Positions 36,535 to 45,356 of a DNA stretch of 63,290 nt are shown here, piece after piece; the stretch's first letter is position 1; every line of letters begins with the position of its first letter. Source of the DNA: Nakamurella aerolata (GTDB lineage Bacteria; Actinomycetota; Actinomycetes; Mycobacteriales; Nakamurellaceae); contig NZ_JABEND010000015.1 in the NCBI RefSeq assembly GCF_013002705.1, positions 1 to 63,290 of the forward strand, written 5' to 3'. Position numbers and translations under genes: made by a program. Under the pieces are notes generated by a model. It had not been told where the DNA came from. It was given only the letters and a program-made list of their open reading frames with translations, and searched no databases.

Positions 36535-37791
36535 GTGACCAAGCCAACAACCGATACCAAGCAGCTGCTCGCCGGCGGGGCGATCAGCCGGCAGCAGGGC
36601 AAGGCCTGGACGGTCGCGGTGTTCATCATCTTCGCGGTCAACGGGCTGGGCCTGGCCAGCTGGATGTCGCGGGTGCCGTCGGTACGGGACACCTTGGGCG
36701 CCAGTACCTTTCAGATGGGGCTGTTGATTGTCGGGCTGTCCGCCGGATCGATGATCGGGCTCGCGGCCTCCAGTCATCTGATCGCCACCTTCGGCGCCAA
36801 ACGCTGCATGTTGGTGTCCGGAAGCATCATGTTTTGCGGGCTGATGCTGGCCGGCGGCGGCGACGCGATGGCGGCCTACGGGGTGATCTTCGCCGGGTTG
36901 TTCCTGTGGGGCATCGCCACCGCGTGCTGTGACGTCGCGATGAACCTGTCGGGCGCGGCCAACGAAAAGGTGATGGGCCGCACCCTGATGCCGCTGTTCC
37001 ACGCCTTCTTCTCGTTCGGCACCATGGCTGGCGCCGGGCTGGGGGCGCTGGCCGCCAAGGTCCATCTGCCGGTGGGCTGGCACATGCTGATCATCGCGAT
37101 CGTCGGGCTGATTCTGTTGCTGGCGGTGGCCATTCCGCGGGTGCAACCGGAATCGCTCGGCATCACCGACGGCGACGCCGACCAGCCGCACACCAGCGTC
37201 CGCGACCGGTTGTCGGTGTGGAAGCAGCCGACCACCCTGCTGATCGGGCTGATCGTGCTCGGGATGACGTTCGCCGAGGGCTCGGCGGGGGATTGGTTGG
37301 CGCTCGGCATGGTCGATGACCGCAACACCAGCAACGCCACCGGCGCCCTGGTCTATGGCGTGTTCGTCACCGCCATGACGGTGGGTCGGCTGGCCGGTGG
37401 CAGGGTGCTGGATCGCTTCGGCCGGGTCCCGGTGCTGCGCGCCTGCGTCGCCATGGCGGTGGCCGGGTTGGCACTGGTGATCTTCGTTCCCAGCGTTCCG
37501 GTGGCGGTGCTCGGCACCGTGCTGTGGGGCCTTGGCGCCTCGCTGGGCTTCCCGGTCGGGATGTCGGCCGCCGCCGACGATCCGCGCAACGCCGCCGCCA
37601 GAGTCAGCGCCGTCGCCACCATCGGCTACCTGGCGTTCTTGGTGGGGCCGCCGTTCCTCGGCCTGATCGGCGAACACATCGGGGTGCTCAACTCGCTGAT
37701 CATCGTGCTGGTGCTGACCGCCGCCGCGGCCATCGCCGCCCCCGCTGCCCGGGAACGGACCAGGCCGGACAGCTCGGTGCAGGCTCCCTGA
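36535..37791 (+). CDS. MFS transporter (YbjJ-like)
   Basis: 418 residues from GTG 36535, with CAGGAAG upstream. Twelve helices, starting 'AWTVAVFIIFAVNGLGLASWMSRVPSVRDTLGASTFQMGLLIVGLSAGSMIGL', typical of the YbjJ/FucP-like branch. 'VMGRTLMPLFHAFFSFGTMAGAGLGALAAK' is also characteristic of this branch. The substrate is unknown. The divergent LacI regulator and the palindromes between them suggest that it takes up the compound sensed by LacI. Confidence 0.88.
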   Translation: MTKPTTDTKQLLAGGAISRQQGKAWTVAVFIIFAVNGLGLASWMSRVPSVRDTLGASTFQMGLLIVGLSAGSMIGLAASSHLIATFGAKRCMLVSGSIMFCGLMLAGGGDAMAAYGVIFAGLFLWGIATACCDVAMNLSGAANEKVMGRTLMPLFHAFFSFGTMAGAGLGALAAKVHLPVGWHMLIIAIVGLILLLAVAIPRVQPESLGITDGDADQPHTSVRDRLSVWKQPTTLLIGLIVLGMTFAEGSAGDWLALGMVDDRNTSNATGALVYGVFVTAMTVGRLAGGRVLDRFGRVPVLRACVAMAVAGLALVIFVPSVPVAVLGTVLWGLGASLGFPVGMSAAADDPRNAAARVSAVATIGYLAFLVGPPFLGLIGEHIGVLNSLIIVLVLTAAAAIAAPAARERTRPDSSVQAP

Positions 37792-37826
37792 TTCTCTCAG
37801 AAAGCGCCTGCGCGACAATCGAAGCC

Positions 37827-38729
37827 ATGACCGACACTCCGGCGCAGGATGGTGCGGAACTCGGCGTCGCGTTGGCGCCGTTGCGCGCCCGCTACGCGCA
37901 CTGGCTCGGCCTCGATGAGGCCCAGGTGCTCGCCGACCGCGACGAGGCCGCCGGCGAGATCAGGGCACTGCAGCTGGTGCTGCGCCTGGAGCGCAACCCC
38001 GACCCAGCTCCGAGCTGGCATCGCGGCCTTGAATTGGCCGCATCCGGTTGCGCCGCACTGTGTTTGGACCCGCGGTCGGCTCCAGGGGGCGAATGGTTCG
38101 ACGCGGTGGACGGCTATTGCCGCGGACACATCCGTAAGGTGACCAGGCGGGCTCGTGCCGGCGAGTGGGCTGCCACCGCGGATCTCCCCGGCCGCACGCT
38201 GTCCGACGCCGGCACCGAGATCCGGGTGCTGCTCCCGGGTTTGGTCAACGAGCTGGACAAGCGGGTGGGCAAGCTGCAGGTCGGCGGTACTGATCTGCCG
38301 GTGGACGAACCCGCCGCCGGCCCTGTCGATGCCGCCGATGCTGTTGGTACCGGTGCTGTCGGTGCCGATGAGCTCAGGGCGCATCCCGGCGAGTTGCTGC
38401 TGTGGGTGCCGACCGACCCGCCGATGACGGCCGGCAAGCAGATGGCGCAGACCGGGCACGCCGGAATGATCGCCGCGGCGCTGCTGGCCGACTCCGATCA
38501 AGAGACCTTGCGGCGCTGGTACTCCGCGGGTTGTCCGGCCAGGGTGCGCCGGCTGCCGCCGGAGGCTTACCAGGCGCTGGGCGAGCAGTTGGCCGAGCCC
38601 AGGGCGGCGTGGGACAGGTCGCGGCTGCTCGCGGTGCGTGATGCCGGTTTCACCGAGATCGCTCCCGGCACCGTGACCGTGCTGGCCCGCGCCCCGTTGG
38701 CGCCCGCCGACGACGCAACCCCGGCCTGA
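37827..38729 (+). CDS. PTH2-domain protein (peptidyl-tRNA hydrolase II-like) with long N-terminal extension
   Basis: 300 residues. The C-terminal ~125 residues look like peptidyl-tRNA hydrolase 2: 'TAGKQMAQTGHAGMIAAALL' matches the GK-x-AAQ-x-x-HA motif, and 'LAVRDAGFTEIAPGTVTVLARAP' matches the closing DAG-T-x-x-x-PGT-x-T motif. The N-terminal 170 residues ('LRARYAHWLGLDEAQVLADRDEAAGEIRALQLVLRLERN', 'GLELAASGCAALCLDP', 'WFDAVDGYCRGHIRKVTRRARAGEW') are unlike archaeal or eukaryotic PTH2, which has only about 120 residues; this long form is found in actinomycetes. It may release peptides from stalled tRNA, but activity is not proven. Confidence 0.75.
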   Translation: MTDTPAQDGAELGVALAPLRARYAHWLGLDEAQVLADRDEAAGEIRALQLVLRLERNPDPAPSWHRGLELAASGCAALCLDPRSAPGGEWFDAVDGYCRGHIRKVTRRARAGEWAATADLPGRTLSDAGTEIRVLLPGLVNELDKRVGKLQVGGTDLPVDEPAAGPVDAADAVGTGAVGADELRAHPGELLLWVPTDPPMTAGKQMAQTGHAGMIAAALLADSDQETLRRWYSAGCPARVRRLPPEAYQALGEQLAEPRAAWDRSRLLAVRDAGFTEIAPGTVTVLARAPLAPADDATPA

Positions 38730-38777
38730 CCGATACCCGATCCGGCCGCGGCGGGCCGGCCTTGCGAGGATCAACGC

Positions 38778-41018
38778 ATGGCCGCCGCCGAAGACAGCAC
38801 CGCTCCCGACACCACCGCCGCAACGGACCCGGTTGCCACGGACCCCGCTGCAACAGACTCAGCCGCACCGGACTCAGCCGCACCGGACTCAACTGGGTCG
38901 GCCGGGCTGAGCTTTCCGCGGCTGTCGGCCCGCACCCAGCGCTTCACGCTCGGCGAGCCGCGGAACGTGCAGGTGGCCGGCACCGGCGAGCGGGTGTTGT
39001 TCGTCCGCACCGCATCCGGCACCGACCGCACCGGGGTGCTGTGGAGCTTCGAGTGCGACTCCGGCGCCGAGCGGGTGCTTGCCGATCCGGCCGCGCTGCT
39101 GACCGGTGGCGAGCAGCTCTCCGCCGCCGAGCGAGCCCGCCGCGAGCGCTCCCGCGAGTCCGGCGCCGGCGTCACGTCCTACCAACTCGACAACGCCGGA
39201 ACCGTTGCGGTGTTTGCGCTTTCCGGGTCGGCGTGGAGCTGCGACCTGGCCACCGGCGAGGTCACCGAGCTGCCCCGTCCGGCAGGCGTTGATGCGGTAA
39301 TGGACCCGCGGGTCGATCCGACCGGCAGCCGGGTCGGCTACCTGGCCGGCGGGTCGTTGCGGGTGGCCGAGTTGGCCGGCGGCGCGGACCGGGCTCTCGC
39401 CGAGCCGGACGCCGACACCATCACCTGGGGGGCCGCGGAGTTCGTCGCCGCCGAAGAGATGGACCGGCACCACGGCTTCTGGTGGTCGCCGGACGGGCAG
39501 CGACTGCTGGCACAGCGCACCGACGAGGCGCCGGTTCCGGTGTGGCAGCTGGCCGATCCCGCCGATCCGTCGGCAACCCCGGTACCGCACCGGTACCCGG
39601 TGGCCGGTTCGACGGACGCCGAGGTGACGCTGTGGTTGCTCGACCTGGACGGCCGGCGCACCCAGGTCGCCTGGGACACCGCTGCCTATCCGTACCTCAC
39701 CAGGGTGAGCTGGACCGACGCCGGTGCGGTGATCCAGCTGCTCTCCCGCGACCAGCGCCGCGGGCTGATCGGCCGCATCGACCCGGACTCCGGCGCGCTC
39801 AGCACGTTGACCGAACTGTCCGACGATGTCTGGATCGAGCTGGCACCCGGTGTCCCGCAGCTCACCGACCGCGGCCTGCTCACGCTGCTGGACGACGCCG
39901 CCAGTGACACCAGGAGGCTGGCGCTGGACGGACGGCCGCTCAGCCCGGTCGGCCTGCAGGTGCGCGCGGTGGTGCGGGCCGGCGACGACGGGATTCTGGT
40001 GCGCGGCAACGGTAGTGACCCGAGTGCGATCGGGGTGTACCGGATCGGCTGGGACACCTCGGCGCAGCAACTCACCCCCGAATCCGGGGTGCATGCGGTG
40101 TCCGTCGGCGGCGACACCGTCGCCACCTCGAGTGCCGATCTGGACTCGGACGGCATCACGGTCAGCATCAGCCGCGGCGGCGAACCGCTCGGGACACTGG
40201 AGCGGCGCGGCATCGAGGCACCGCTGATGCCACGGCCGACGCTACTGCGCGCGGGCGAACGCCGTATCCCGACGGCGGTGCTGTTCCCGACCGGCCATCG
40301 GCCCGGCAGTGAGCGGCTACCGGTGCTGATGGCGCCCTACGGTGGTCCGCACGGGCAGCTGGTACAGCAGCACAGGCGGATGTTCCTCCAGGCGCAGTTC
40401 CTTGCCGACCAAGGCTTCTGCGTGATCGTCGCCGACGGCCGTGGCACCCCGGGCGGGGGACCGGCCTGGGAGAAGTCCATCCGCGACGCCTTCGCCGAGG
40501 TGACGCTGGCCGACCAGGTGGCGGCGCTGGAAGCGGTGGCGGGGCAGTATCCGGACGACATCGACCCGGCGCGCGTCGGCATCCTCGGCTGGTCGTACGG
40601 CGGGTATCTCTCGGCGCTGGCCGTGCTGGACCGCCCCGATGTGTTCAACGCGGCGGTGGCAGGTGCGCCGGTCACCGAGTGGCGGCTGTACGACACCTTT
40701 TACACCGAGCGGTATCTCGGACATCCCGGGCAGCAGCCACAGGTGTACGACGCGAACTCCCTGCTGCCGTTGGCGTCCCGTCCGTTGGCTCCCGGCGTCG
40801 CCGAACCGGAGCTGTTGATTCTGCACGGCATGGTGGACGACAACGTGGTGGTGGCGCACACCCTGCAGCTGTCCAGCGCGTTGCTGGCCGCCGGTCGGCG
40901 GCATGCGGTGATCCCGCTGACCGGGGTCACCCACATGACGCCGCAGGAGATCGTCGCCGAGAATCTGCTGCGGCTGCAGGTCGATTTCCTGCGCAGGGCC
41001 CTGGCGGTCGACGCCTGA
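38778..41018 (+). CDS. S9-family prolyl oligopeptidase / dipeptidyl-peptidase IV-like enzyme
   Basis: 746 residues. An N-terminal low-complexity Thr/Ala/Asp/Pro stretch (residues 8-45) precedes a DPPIV-like beta-propeller ('EEMDRHHGFWWSPDGQRLLAQRTDEAPVPVWQLADP'). The C-terminal alpha/beta-hydrolase domain has the nucleophile elbow 'GILGWSYGGYLSALAV' (Ser), then Asp in 'LHGMVDDNVVVAH' and His in 'LTGVTHMTPQE'. The paired Glu in 'AAEEMDRHHGFWW' match the DPPIV substrate N-terminus clamp, so dipeptidyl release is likely. There is no signal peptide, so it is cytoplasmic. Confidence 0.92.
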   Translation: MAAAEDSTAPDTTAATDPVATDPAATDSAAPDSAAPDSTGSAGLSFPRLSARTQRFTLGEPRNVQVAGTGERVLFVRTASGTDRTGVLWSFECDSGAERVLADPAALLTGGEQLSAAERARRERSRESGAGVTSYQLDNAGTVAVFALSGSAWSCDLATGEVTELPRPAGVDAVMDPRVDPTGSRVGYLAGGSLRVAELAGGADRALAEPDADTITWGAAEFVAAEEMDRHHGFWWSPDGQRLLAQRTDEAPVPVWQLADPADPSATPVPHRYPVAGSTDAEVTLWLLDLDGRRTQVAWDTAAYPYLTRVSWTDAGAVIQLLSRDQRRGLIGRIDPDSGALSTLTELSDDVWIELAPGVPQLTDRGLLTLLDDAASDTRRLALDGRPLSPVGLQVRAVVRAGDDGILVRGNGSDPSAIGVYRIGWDTSAQQLTPESGVHAVSVGGDTVATSSADLDSDGITVSISRGGEPLGTLERRGIEAPLMPRPTLLRAGERRIPTAVLFPTGHRPGSERLPVLMAPYGGPHGQLVQQHRRMFLQAQFLADQGFCVIVADGRGTPGGGPAWEKSIRDAFAEVTLADQVAALEAVAGQYPDDIDPARVGILGWSYGGYLSALAVLDRPDVFNAAVAGAPVTEWRLYDTFYTERYLGHPGQQPQVYDANSLLPLASRPLAPGVAEPELLILHGMVDDNVVVAHTLQLSSALLAAGRRHAVIPLTGVTHMTPQEIVAENLLRLQVDFLRRALAVDA

Positions 41019-41037
41019 TCGTGGTGGGATCGGGGCC

Positions 41038-43353
41038 ATGGTCCCGACAACGATGTCCGGCGAGCTGCCCGCCCAGAAATCGATGCCTGAAAGGCATGGA
41101 GCGTCTGCCGGCCGCTGGCGGCGCTGGGGTGCGCTGCTCGCGTCCGCCGCACTGGTGCCGGCGCTGCTGCTCAGCGCTCCGGCCGCGGCCACCGCTACCG
41201 GTGCCGGCGCGGCTGGCGCGGGTGGCGCGGGTGGCGCGGGTGGCGCGGGTGGCGCAGCCGACCCGGCCGCCGCTGGTGCCGCGGCGCCGAGCGTTCAGGT
41301 GATCTCGTCGCCGCGGGCCGACAAGGTCTCCGACGGGAACGTCCTGCTGGCCGTCAACACCGCCGGTGCGGCGCTGGAGCGGGTGCAGCTCAACGGCACC
41401 GACGTCACCGACCGGTTCGCCGAACTGGACGGGCGGCCCACCGCCCTGCTCGACGGCCTGCGCACCGGAACCAACACCGTCACCGCCAGGGTGGCCGGCG
41501 CCGATGTGACCACAACGGTCGTCAACTACCCGCGCACCGGCCCGATGTTCTCCGGCAAGCAGGAGCAGCCGTTCATCTGCCAGACGGCGGCGTTCCGCAC
41601 CCTCGGCGGCCGCTCGCTCGGTCCGGCCACCGACGCCGCCTGCTCGGCCCCGACGGTGGTGGAGTGGCTGTACCGCTCGTCCACCGACAGGTCGTTGAAG
41701 CCGTTGCCGGCCAACGGTTCCACCCCTGCCGACCTGGCAAGCACCACTACCACCCAGGGACGGACCGTGCCCTACGTCGTGCGGGTCGAATCGGGGGTGA
41801 TCAACCGCTCGATCTACGAGTTCGCGGTGTTGGCCGACCCGAAACAGCCTGCGGTGTCGCCGTTCCAGCGCCCGACGGGCTGGAACGGGCGGCTGGCGTA
41901 CAACTTCGGCGGCGGTTGCCCTGGCGGCTGGTACAAGCAGGGTGCCGGAACCGGTGGCATCAACGACGACTGGCTGCTCGGCCAGGGCTACGCGTTCGCC
42001 TCCAGCTCGCTGAACGTGTTCGGCAACAACTGCCAGCCGGTGACGGCTGCCGAGACCATGGCGATGACGAAGGAGCACGTCATCGAAACCATCGGCGCCC
42101 CCAAGGCAACGCTGGGTATCGGCTGTTCCGGCGGCTCGTACCAGGTGTTCAACATCGGCGACAACTACCCGGGCCTGCTGGACGGCATTCTGGCCGGATG
42201 CGTTTTCCCCGAGGTCGATTTCGCCACCATCAACACCATCACCGACGCCCGGCTGCTGCAGGTGTACTTCGGGAAGAACACCGGCTACACGGATGAGCAG
42301 AAGCGGGCCATCTCCGGGTTCGGCAAGGTCGGCACCATCAACAACCTCGGCGAGGCCGGACGGCGGATCGACCCGCGGGTGTACTGCCCGGGTGAGCTGC
42401 CGGCCAACCTGCGCTACGACCCGGTCACCAACCCCGGCGGCGCGCGCTGCGACGTGTACTCCCACCAGCTCAACATCTTCGGTGCGGTGCCGGGAACCGA
42501 CGGCAGGATCCCGTTGCGGCCCTTGGAGAATGTCGGTATTCAGTACGGCCTTGCCGCGGTGAACAGCAAGGCCATCACCGTCGATCAGTTCCTTGACCTG
42601 AACGCCAAGATCGGTGGCTTCGACCGCGACGCCAACGTGGTGGCGCAGCGCACCGTCGCCGACCGGTCGGCCATCGACACCTCGTACTCCACCGGCCAGT
42701 TGGTGCGGGGCGGGCGGCTGGGCTCGTTGCCGATCATCGAGCTGCGCGAGTACACCGACGAGCTGCCGAACGGCGACATCCACCTGAAGTTCCACTCGTT
42801 CTCGTTCCGCGACCGACTGACCAAGGCCAACGGCGACGCGGCCAACCACGTGATGTGGACCCTGCCGTTCGGCAAGGGCGGGTTCGGCACCGGCAACCCG
42901 GTGTTCCGGGACGCGGTCAATCAGCTCGACGCCTGGACCAGCACGGTGCAGAGCCAGCGACCGACAGCCGGAACCACCACGCTGCCAAGCCATTCCACCG
43001 TTGTCGCAGCCAAGCCGGCGGGCACCGCCGACGCCTGCTGGTCGCCGACGGGCTCGAAGGTGAACGAGACTCAGGTGCCAGGCGCGCGCAACACCCAGTG
43101 CAACACCTGGTACCCGGGCTGGCCGTCACCGCGGATGGTGGCCGGGGCGCCGGTGGTGAACGACGTGATCGCCTGCCACCGAAAGCCGGTGTCGCAGGCT
43201 GACTATCAGGTCAGCTTCACCCCGGCCCAGCTGTCCCGGTTGCGCTCGATCTTCCCGTCCGGTGTCTGCAACTGGTCGGTACGGGGGATCGGCCAGACCC
43301 TGCGACAGTCGACGTCATGGCCCAGCTTCGGCACCGGCATGTCCCGGAGCTGA
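41038..43353 (+). CDS. Secreted DUF6351-family protein (alpha/beta-hydrolase-like)
   Basis: 771 residues. A signal peptide follows an extended Arg-rich N-terminus ('RRWGALLASAALVPALLLSAPAAATA', residues ~30-55). Then comes a Gly-Ala tandem stretch from a GGTGGCGCG repeat at about 41213-41265. 'TLGIGCSGGSYQVFNIGDNYPGLLDGILAGC' looks like a GxSxG nucleophile elbow, which suggests a hydrolase fold. Many Cys residues ('NFGGGCPGGWYKQG', 'VFGNNCQPV') fit disulfides outside the cell. The family is widespread in soil actinomycetes but without known substrate; I only infer an esterase or depolymerase. Its end overlaps the antisense end of the GH9 gene by 137 bp. Confidence 0.75.
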   Translation: MVPTTMSGELPAQKSMPERHGASAGRWRRWGALLASAALVPALLLSAPAAATATGAGAAGAGGAGGAGGAGGAADPAAAGAAAPSVQVISSPRADKVSDGNVLLAVNTAGAALERVQLNGTDVTDRFAELDGRPTALLDGLRTGTNTVTARVAGADVTTTVVNYPRTGPMFSGKQEQPFICQTAAFRTLGGRSLGPATDAACSAPTVVEWLYRSSTDRSLKPLPANGSTPADLASTTTTQGRTVPYVVRVESGVINRSIYEFAVLADPKQPAVSPFQRPTGWNGRLAYNFGGGCPGGWYKQGAGTGGINDDWLLGQGYAFASSSLNVFGNNCQPVTAAETMAMTKEHVIETIGAPKATLGIGCSGGSYQVFNIGDNYPGLLDGILAGCVFPEVDFATINTITDARLLQVYFGKNTGYTDEQKRAISGFGKVGTINNLGEAGRRIDPRVYCPGELPANLRYDPVTNPGGARCDVYSHQLNIFGAVPGTDGRIPLRPLENVGIQYGLAAVNSKAITVDQFLDLNAKIGGFDRDANVVAQRTVADRSAIDTSYSTGQLVRGGRLGSLPIIELREYTDELPNGDIHLKFHSFSFRDRLTKANGDAANHVMWTLPFGKGGFGTGNPVFRDAVNQLDAWTSTVQSQRPTAGTTTLPSHSTVVAAKPAGTADACWSPTGSKVNETQVPGARNTQCNTWYPGWPSPRMVAGAPVVNDVIACHRKPVSQADYQVSFTPAQLSRLRSIFPSGVCNWSVRGIGQTLRQSTSWPSFGTGMSRS

Positions 43354-45112
43354 CGCGATCCGAGCCCGGGACTGAACTCCGTCGGTCCCCGGTACCGCTT
43401 GCGGCAGACGCGCCTGGCAGCCCGACCAGTCTGTCGTCATAGGGAAAGTCGGGGCTCGGTTGCGAGTTGGCGCCACCGACCAGCAATCCAGGTGGTGCCG
43501 GTGGCAGCTGTGGATCGAGCGCGGTACCGAAGAGCCGGCTGCGGACACCTCGACTGCTGTCGGTGCCGTAACCGCAGATGTAGCTGTGACCAAGGGCGTT
43601 GCGCCCCAACAGGTAGTCCATGCCTTCAGCGATCGCTCCCAACCGACGGCTCTGCCCAGTGTCCGCGCCGAGTGTTGCACCACCATCGAGCGCAGCCCGG
43701 TGGGCAGCAATGAGCACGGTGAGGTTGTTGAGCAGCACGCCGTTCGATCCCCAGCCCCAGCTACTCGGGTAGTACGGCATTCCCCACGGCTGGGAGTGCT
43801 GCAGCAACATGAGCTGATCGGCCCAGTGCCGCAACCGTTCTCGCGCCAGCTCAACGTCACCACGGTCGAGCTCTCGTACGGCCCGTGCCGACGGCTGCTG
43901 CGCAGACTGCTGATGCCGCGGGCCATCAAGCACGAGGTCGATGGTCGCCGGCACCTGCACACTGGTCAGGTCGTAACCGCCGTCGGGATACTCCGTGTCA
44001 GCATGCAACTGGTAGCCGCGCATGCGATCGCGGTAACCCGGCTCGCCGGTGGACAACCACAGCTCGACGGCCGCCCAGTAGGCGTCATCGGTGGCGTCGT
44101 CGTCGGCGTAACAGCCGCCACCGTCACGGCAGTGGTCGTCCGGTGGCAGCAGCGTCGGACTGTGGTCCGCGGCGGCGAAGGCAGTCCGCGCCGCGTTCAG
44201 GAGTCGAGCGGAGTATGCAGCATCCAGCGGAGCGAACAGCCGCGCGGCGGCTGCGGTGACCGCGGCCAACTGCAGCGTCGCCGGCGTCGAGGGTCGGTGC
44301 AACACCCGCACAGTCGGGTCGAGGTGTGGCAGCCCAGGAACCGGCGACCACTCTTCGCCGTGCACGCGATGAAAAGCCATGCCTGCCAAGGGCTTTCCGA
44401 TCGGCACTTGCATACGCAGGAGCCAATCCAGCTGCCAGCGCAACTCCCGGACTATCAACTCATGCCACCGGCCGACCGTCTGGTCGGCGTCCAGCGCGGC
44501 GCGGCACAAGTGCCAAGCCGCCAACGCTCCGCTGGTCACGTACTTGCCGTAGTCGCCGGCGTCATACCAGCCCCCGGACACGTCGAACAGTCCTGGGCAT
44601 TCCCAACCGGGATACCACCGCCGCGCGATCTGTCCCGTCACGGCCGCGACAGCGGTGTCACCGGTGTTCGGCGCCACCCCCCGATGTCCAGCCGGGCGAT
44701 GCCAGCGGGTGTCCGGATGCAGACTTTCGTCGATGGGCTGTCCTGATCGCATCAAGGTCAGCACCGCGAGAGCGTCGGTAGCAAGCGGTCGGTAGAGCTC
44801 GGCGGATACCGAGAACTCGTGGCTGACTTCGCCCGCGATCACCAGTCGCGCCCGCGGTGCCGGCCCGACGCTGGGCAAACGGAGCCGGTGCACGTGCTCG
44901 CCGCTGGAGGGTTCTGGACGCTGCGGCCACGGCTCGGTCGCACCGGCGCCGATCCGCCTGCCGGTCCCGTCCAGCACGGTGACGGGAAGTGACTCACCGG
45001 CGGTGGATATCACGGTCGCCGTGATCGGTAGCTCCGGCAAATATCCCGTTTGGTTGATTCTGATACCCGGCCGGCGGCGCACCTCGGCCAACGACCAACG
45101 GGGGTAGCTCAT
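43217..45112 (-). CDS. Truncated GH9-type glycoside hydrolase with CelD_N domain
   Basis: Starts at ATG 45112. 'RPGIRINQTGYLPELPITATVIS' begins the Ig-like CelD_N domain, then the (alpha/alpha)6 GH9 barrel holds 'GLFDVSGGWYDAGDYGKYVTSGALAAWHL' with the catalytic base Asp pair. 'GRNALGHSYICGYGTDSSRGVRSRLFG' and 'GLLVGGANSQPSPDFPYDDRLVGLPG' are late GH9 parts. The family then needs a C-terminal Tyr-x-x-Asn-Glu motif with the acid Glu. Here the sequence departs after 'GLPG' into ~70 Arg/Ser-rich residues that partly read antisense through the neighbour gene. So the catalytic acid is missing and the enzyme is probably inactive. There is no signal peptide. Confidence 0.75.
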   Translation of the reverse strand: MSYPRWSLAEVRRRPGIRINQTGYLPELPITATVISTAGESLPVTVLDGTGRRIGAGATEPWPQRPEPSSGEHVHRLRLPSVGPAPRARLVIAGEVSHEFSVSAELYRPLATDALAVLTLMRSGQPIDESLHPDTRWHRPAGHRGVAPNTGDTAVAAVTGQIARRWYPGWECPGLFDVSGGWYDAGDYGKYVTSGALAAWHLCRAALDADQTVGRWHELIVRELRWQLDWLLRMQVPIGKPLAGMAFHRVHGEEWSPVPGLPHLDPTVRVLHRPSTPATLQLAAVTAAAARLFAPLDAAYSARLLNAARTAFAAADHSPTLLPPDDHCRDGGGCYADDDATDDAYWAAVELWLSTGEPGYRDRMRGYQLHADTEYPDGGYDLTSVQVPATIDLVLDGPRHQQSAQQPSARAVRELDRGDVELARERLRHWADQLMLLQHSQPWGMPYYPSSWGWGSNGVLLNNLTVLIAAHRAALDGGATLGADTGQSRRLGAIAEGMDYLLGRNALGHSYICGYGTDSSRGVRSRLFGTALDPQLPPAPPGLLVGGANSQPSPDFPYDDRLVGLPGASAASGTGDRRSSVPGSDRVSSGTCRCRSWAMTSTVAGSGRSPVPTSCRHRTGRSSATGTAGPG

Positions 45113-45147
45113 CCCGCCAAGTCTTCCATGCACCCGCCGGGGTCCGA

Positions 45148-45161
45148 CTTGACCGTTCAAG
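45148..45161. promoter_or_regulatory. Short palindrome before the GH9 gene
   Basis: CTTGACCGTTCAAG is a 5-bp-arm palindrome 36 bp upstream of the GH9 start and contains a -35-like TTGAAC on the minus strand. It could be an operator. Weak evidence. Confidence 0.3.
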
Positions 45162-45242
45162 CAATCGGCTTAGTCTGAAATTGCGGCTGCATCGAGTGCC
45201 GGTTGAATCCGAGTCGGGGCGAACGCTCGTCGGGATGAACGG

Positions 45243-45288
45243 ACACCGGGGTAAACAAACACCGGCGTAAACGGACACCGGGGTAATC
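45243..45288. repeat. Three 14-bp direct repeats at 16-bp spacing before the adh gene
   Basis: ACACCGGGGTAAAC (45243-45256), ACACCGGCGTAAAC (45259-45272) and ACACCGGGGTAATC (45275-45288) lie in phase, 69 bp before the alcohol dehydrogenase start. Regular spacing of about one and a half helical turns suggests binding of a multimeric regulator, though slippage cannot be excluded. Confidence 0.75.
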
Positions 45289-45356
45289 GGACCGCGGCAC
45301 ACAGGCACTACCGCGCACAGCACCACCGATGAAACAGCAAGAGCCGAAAGGGTTCC

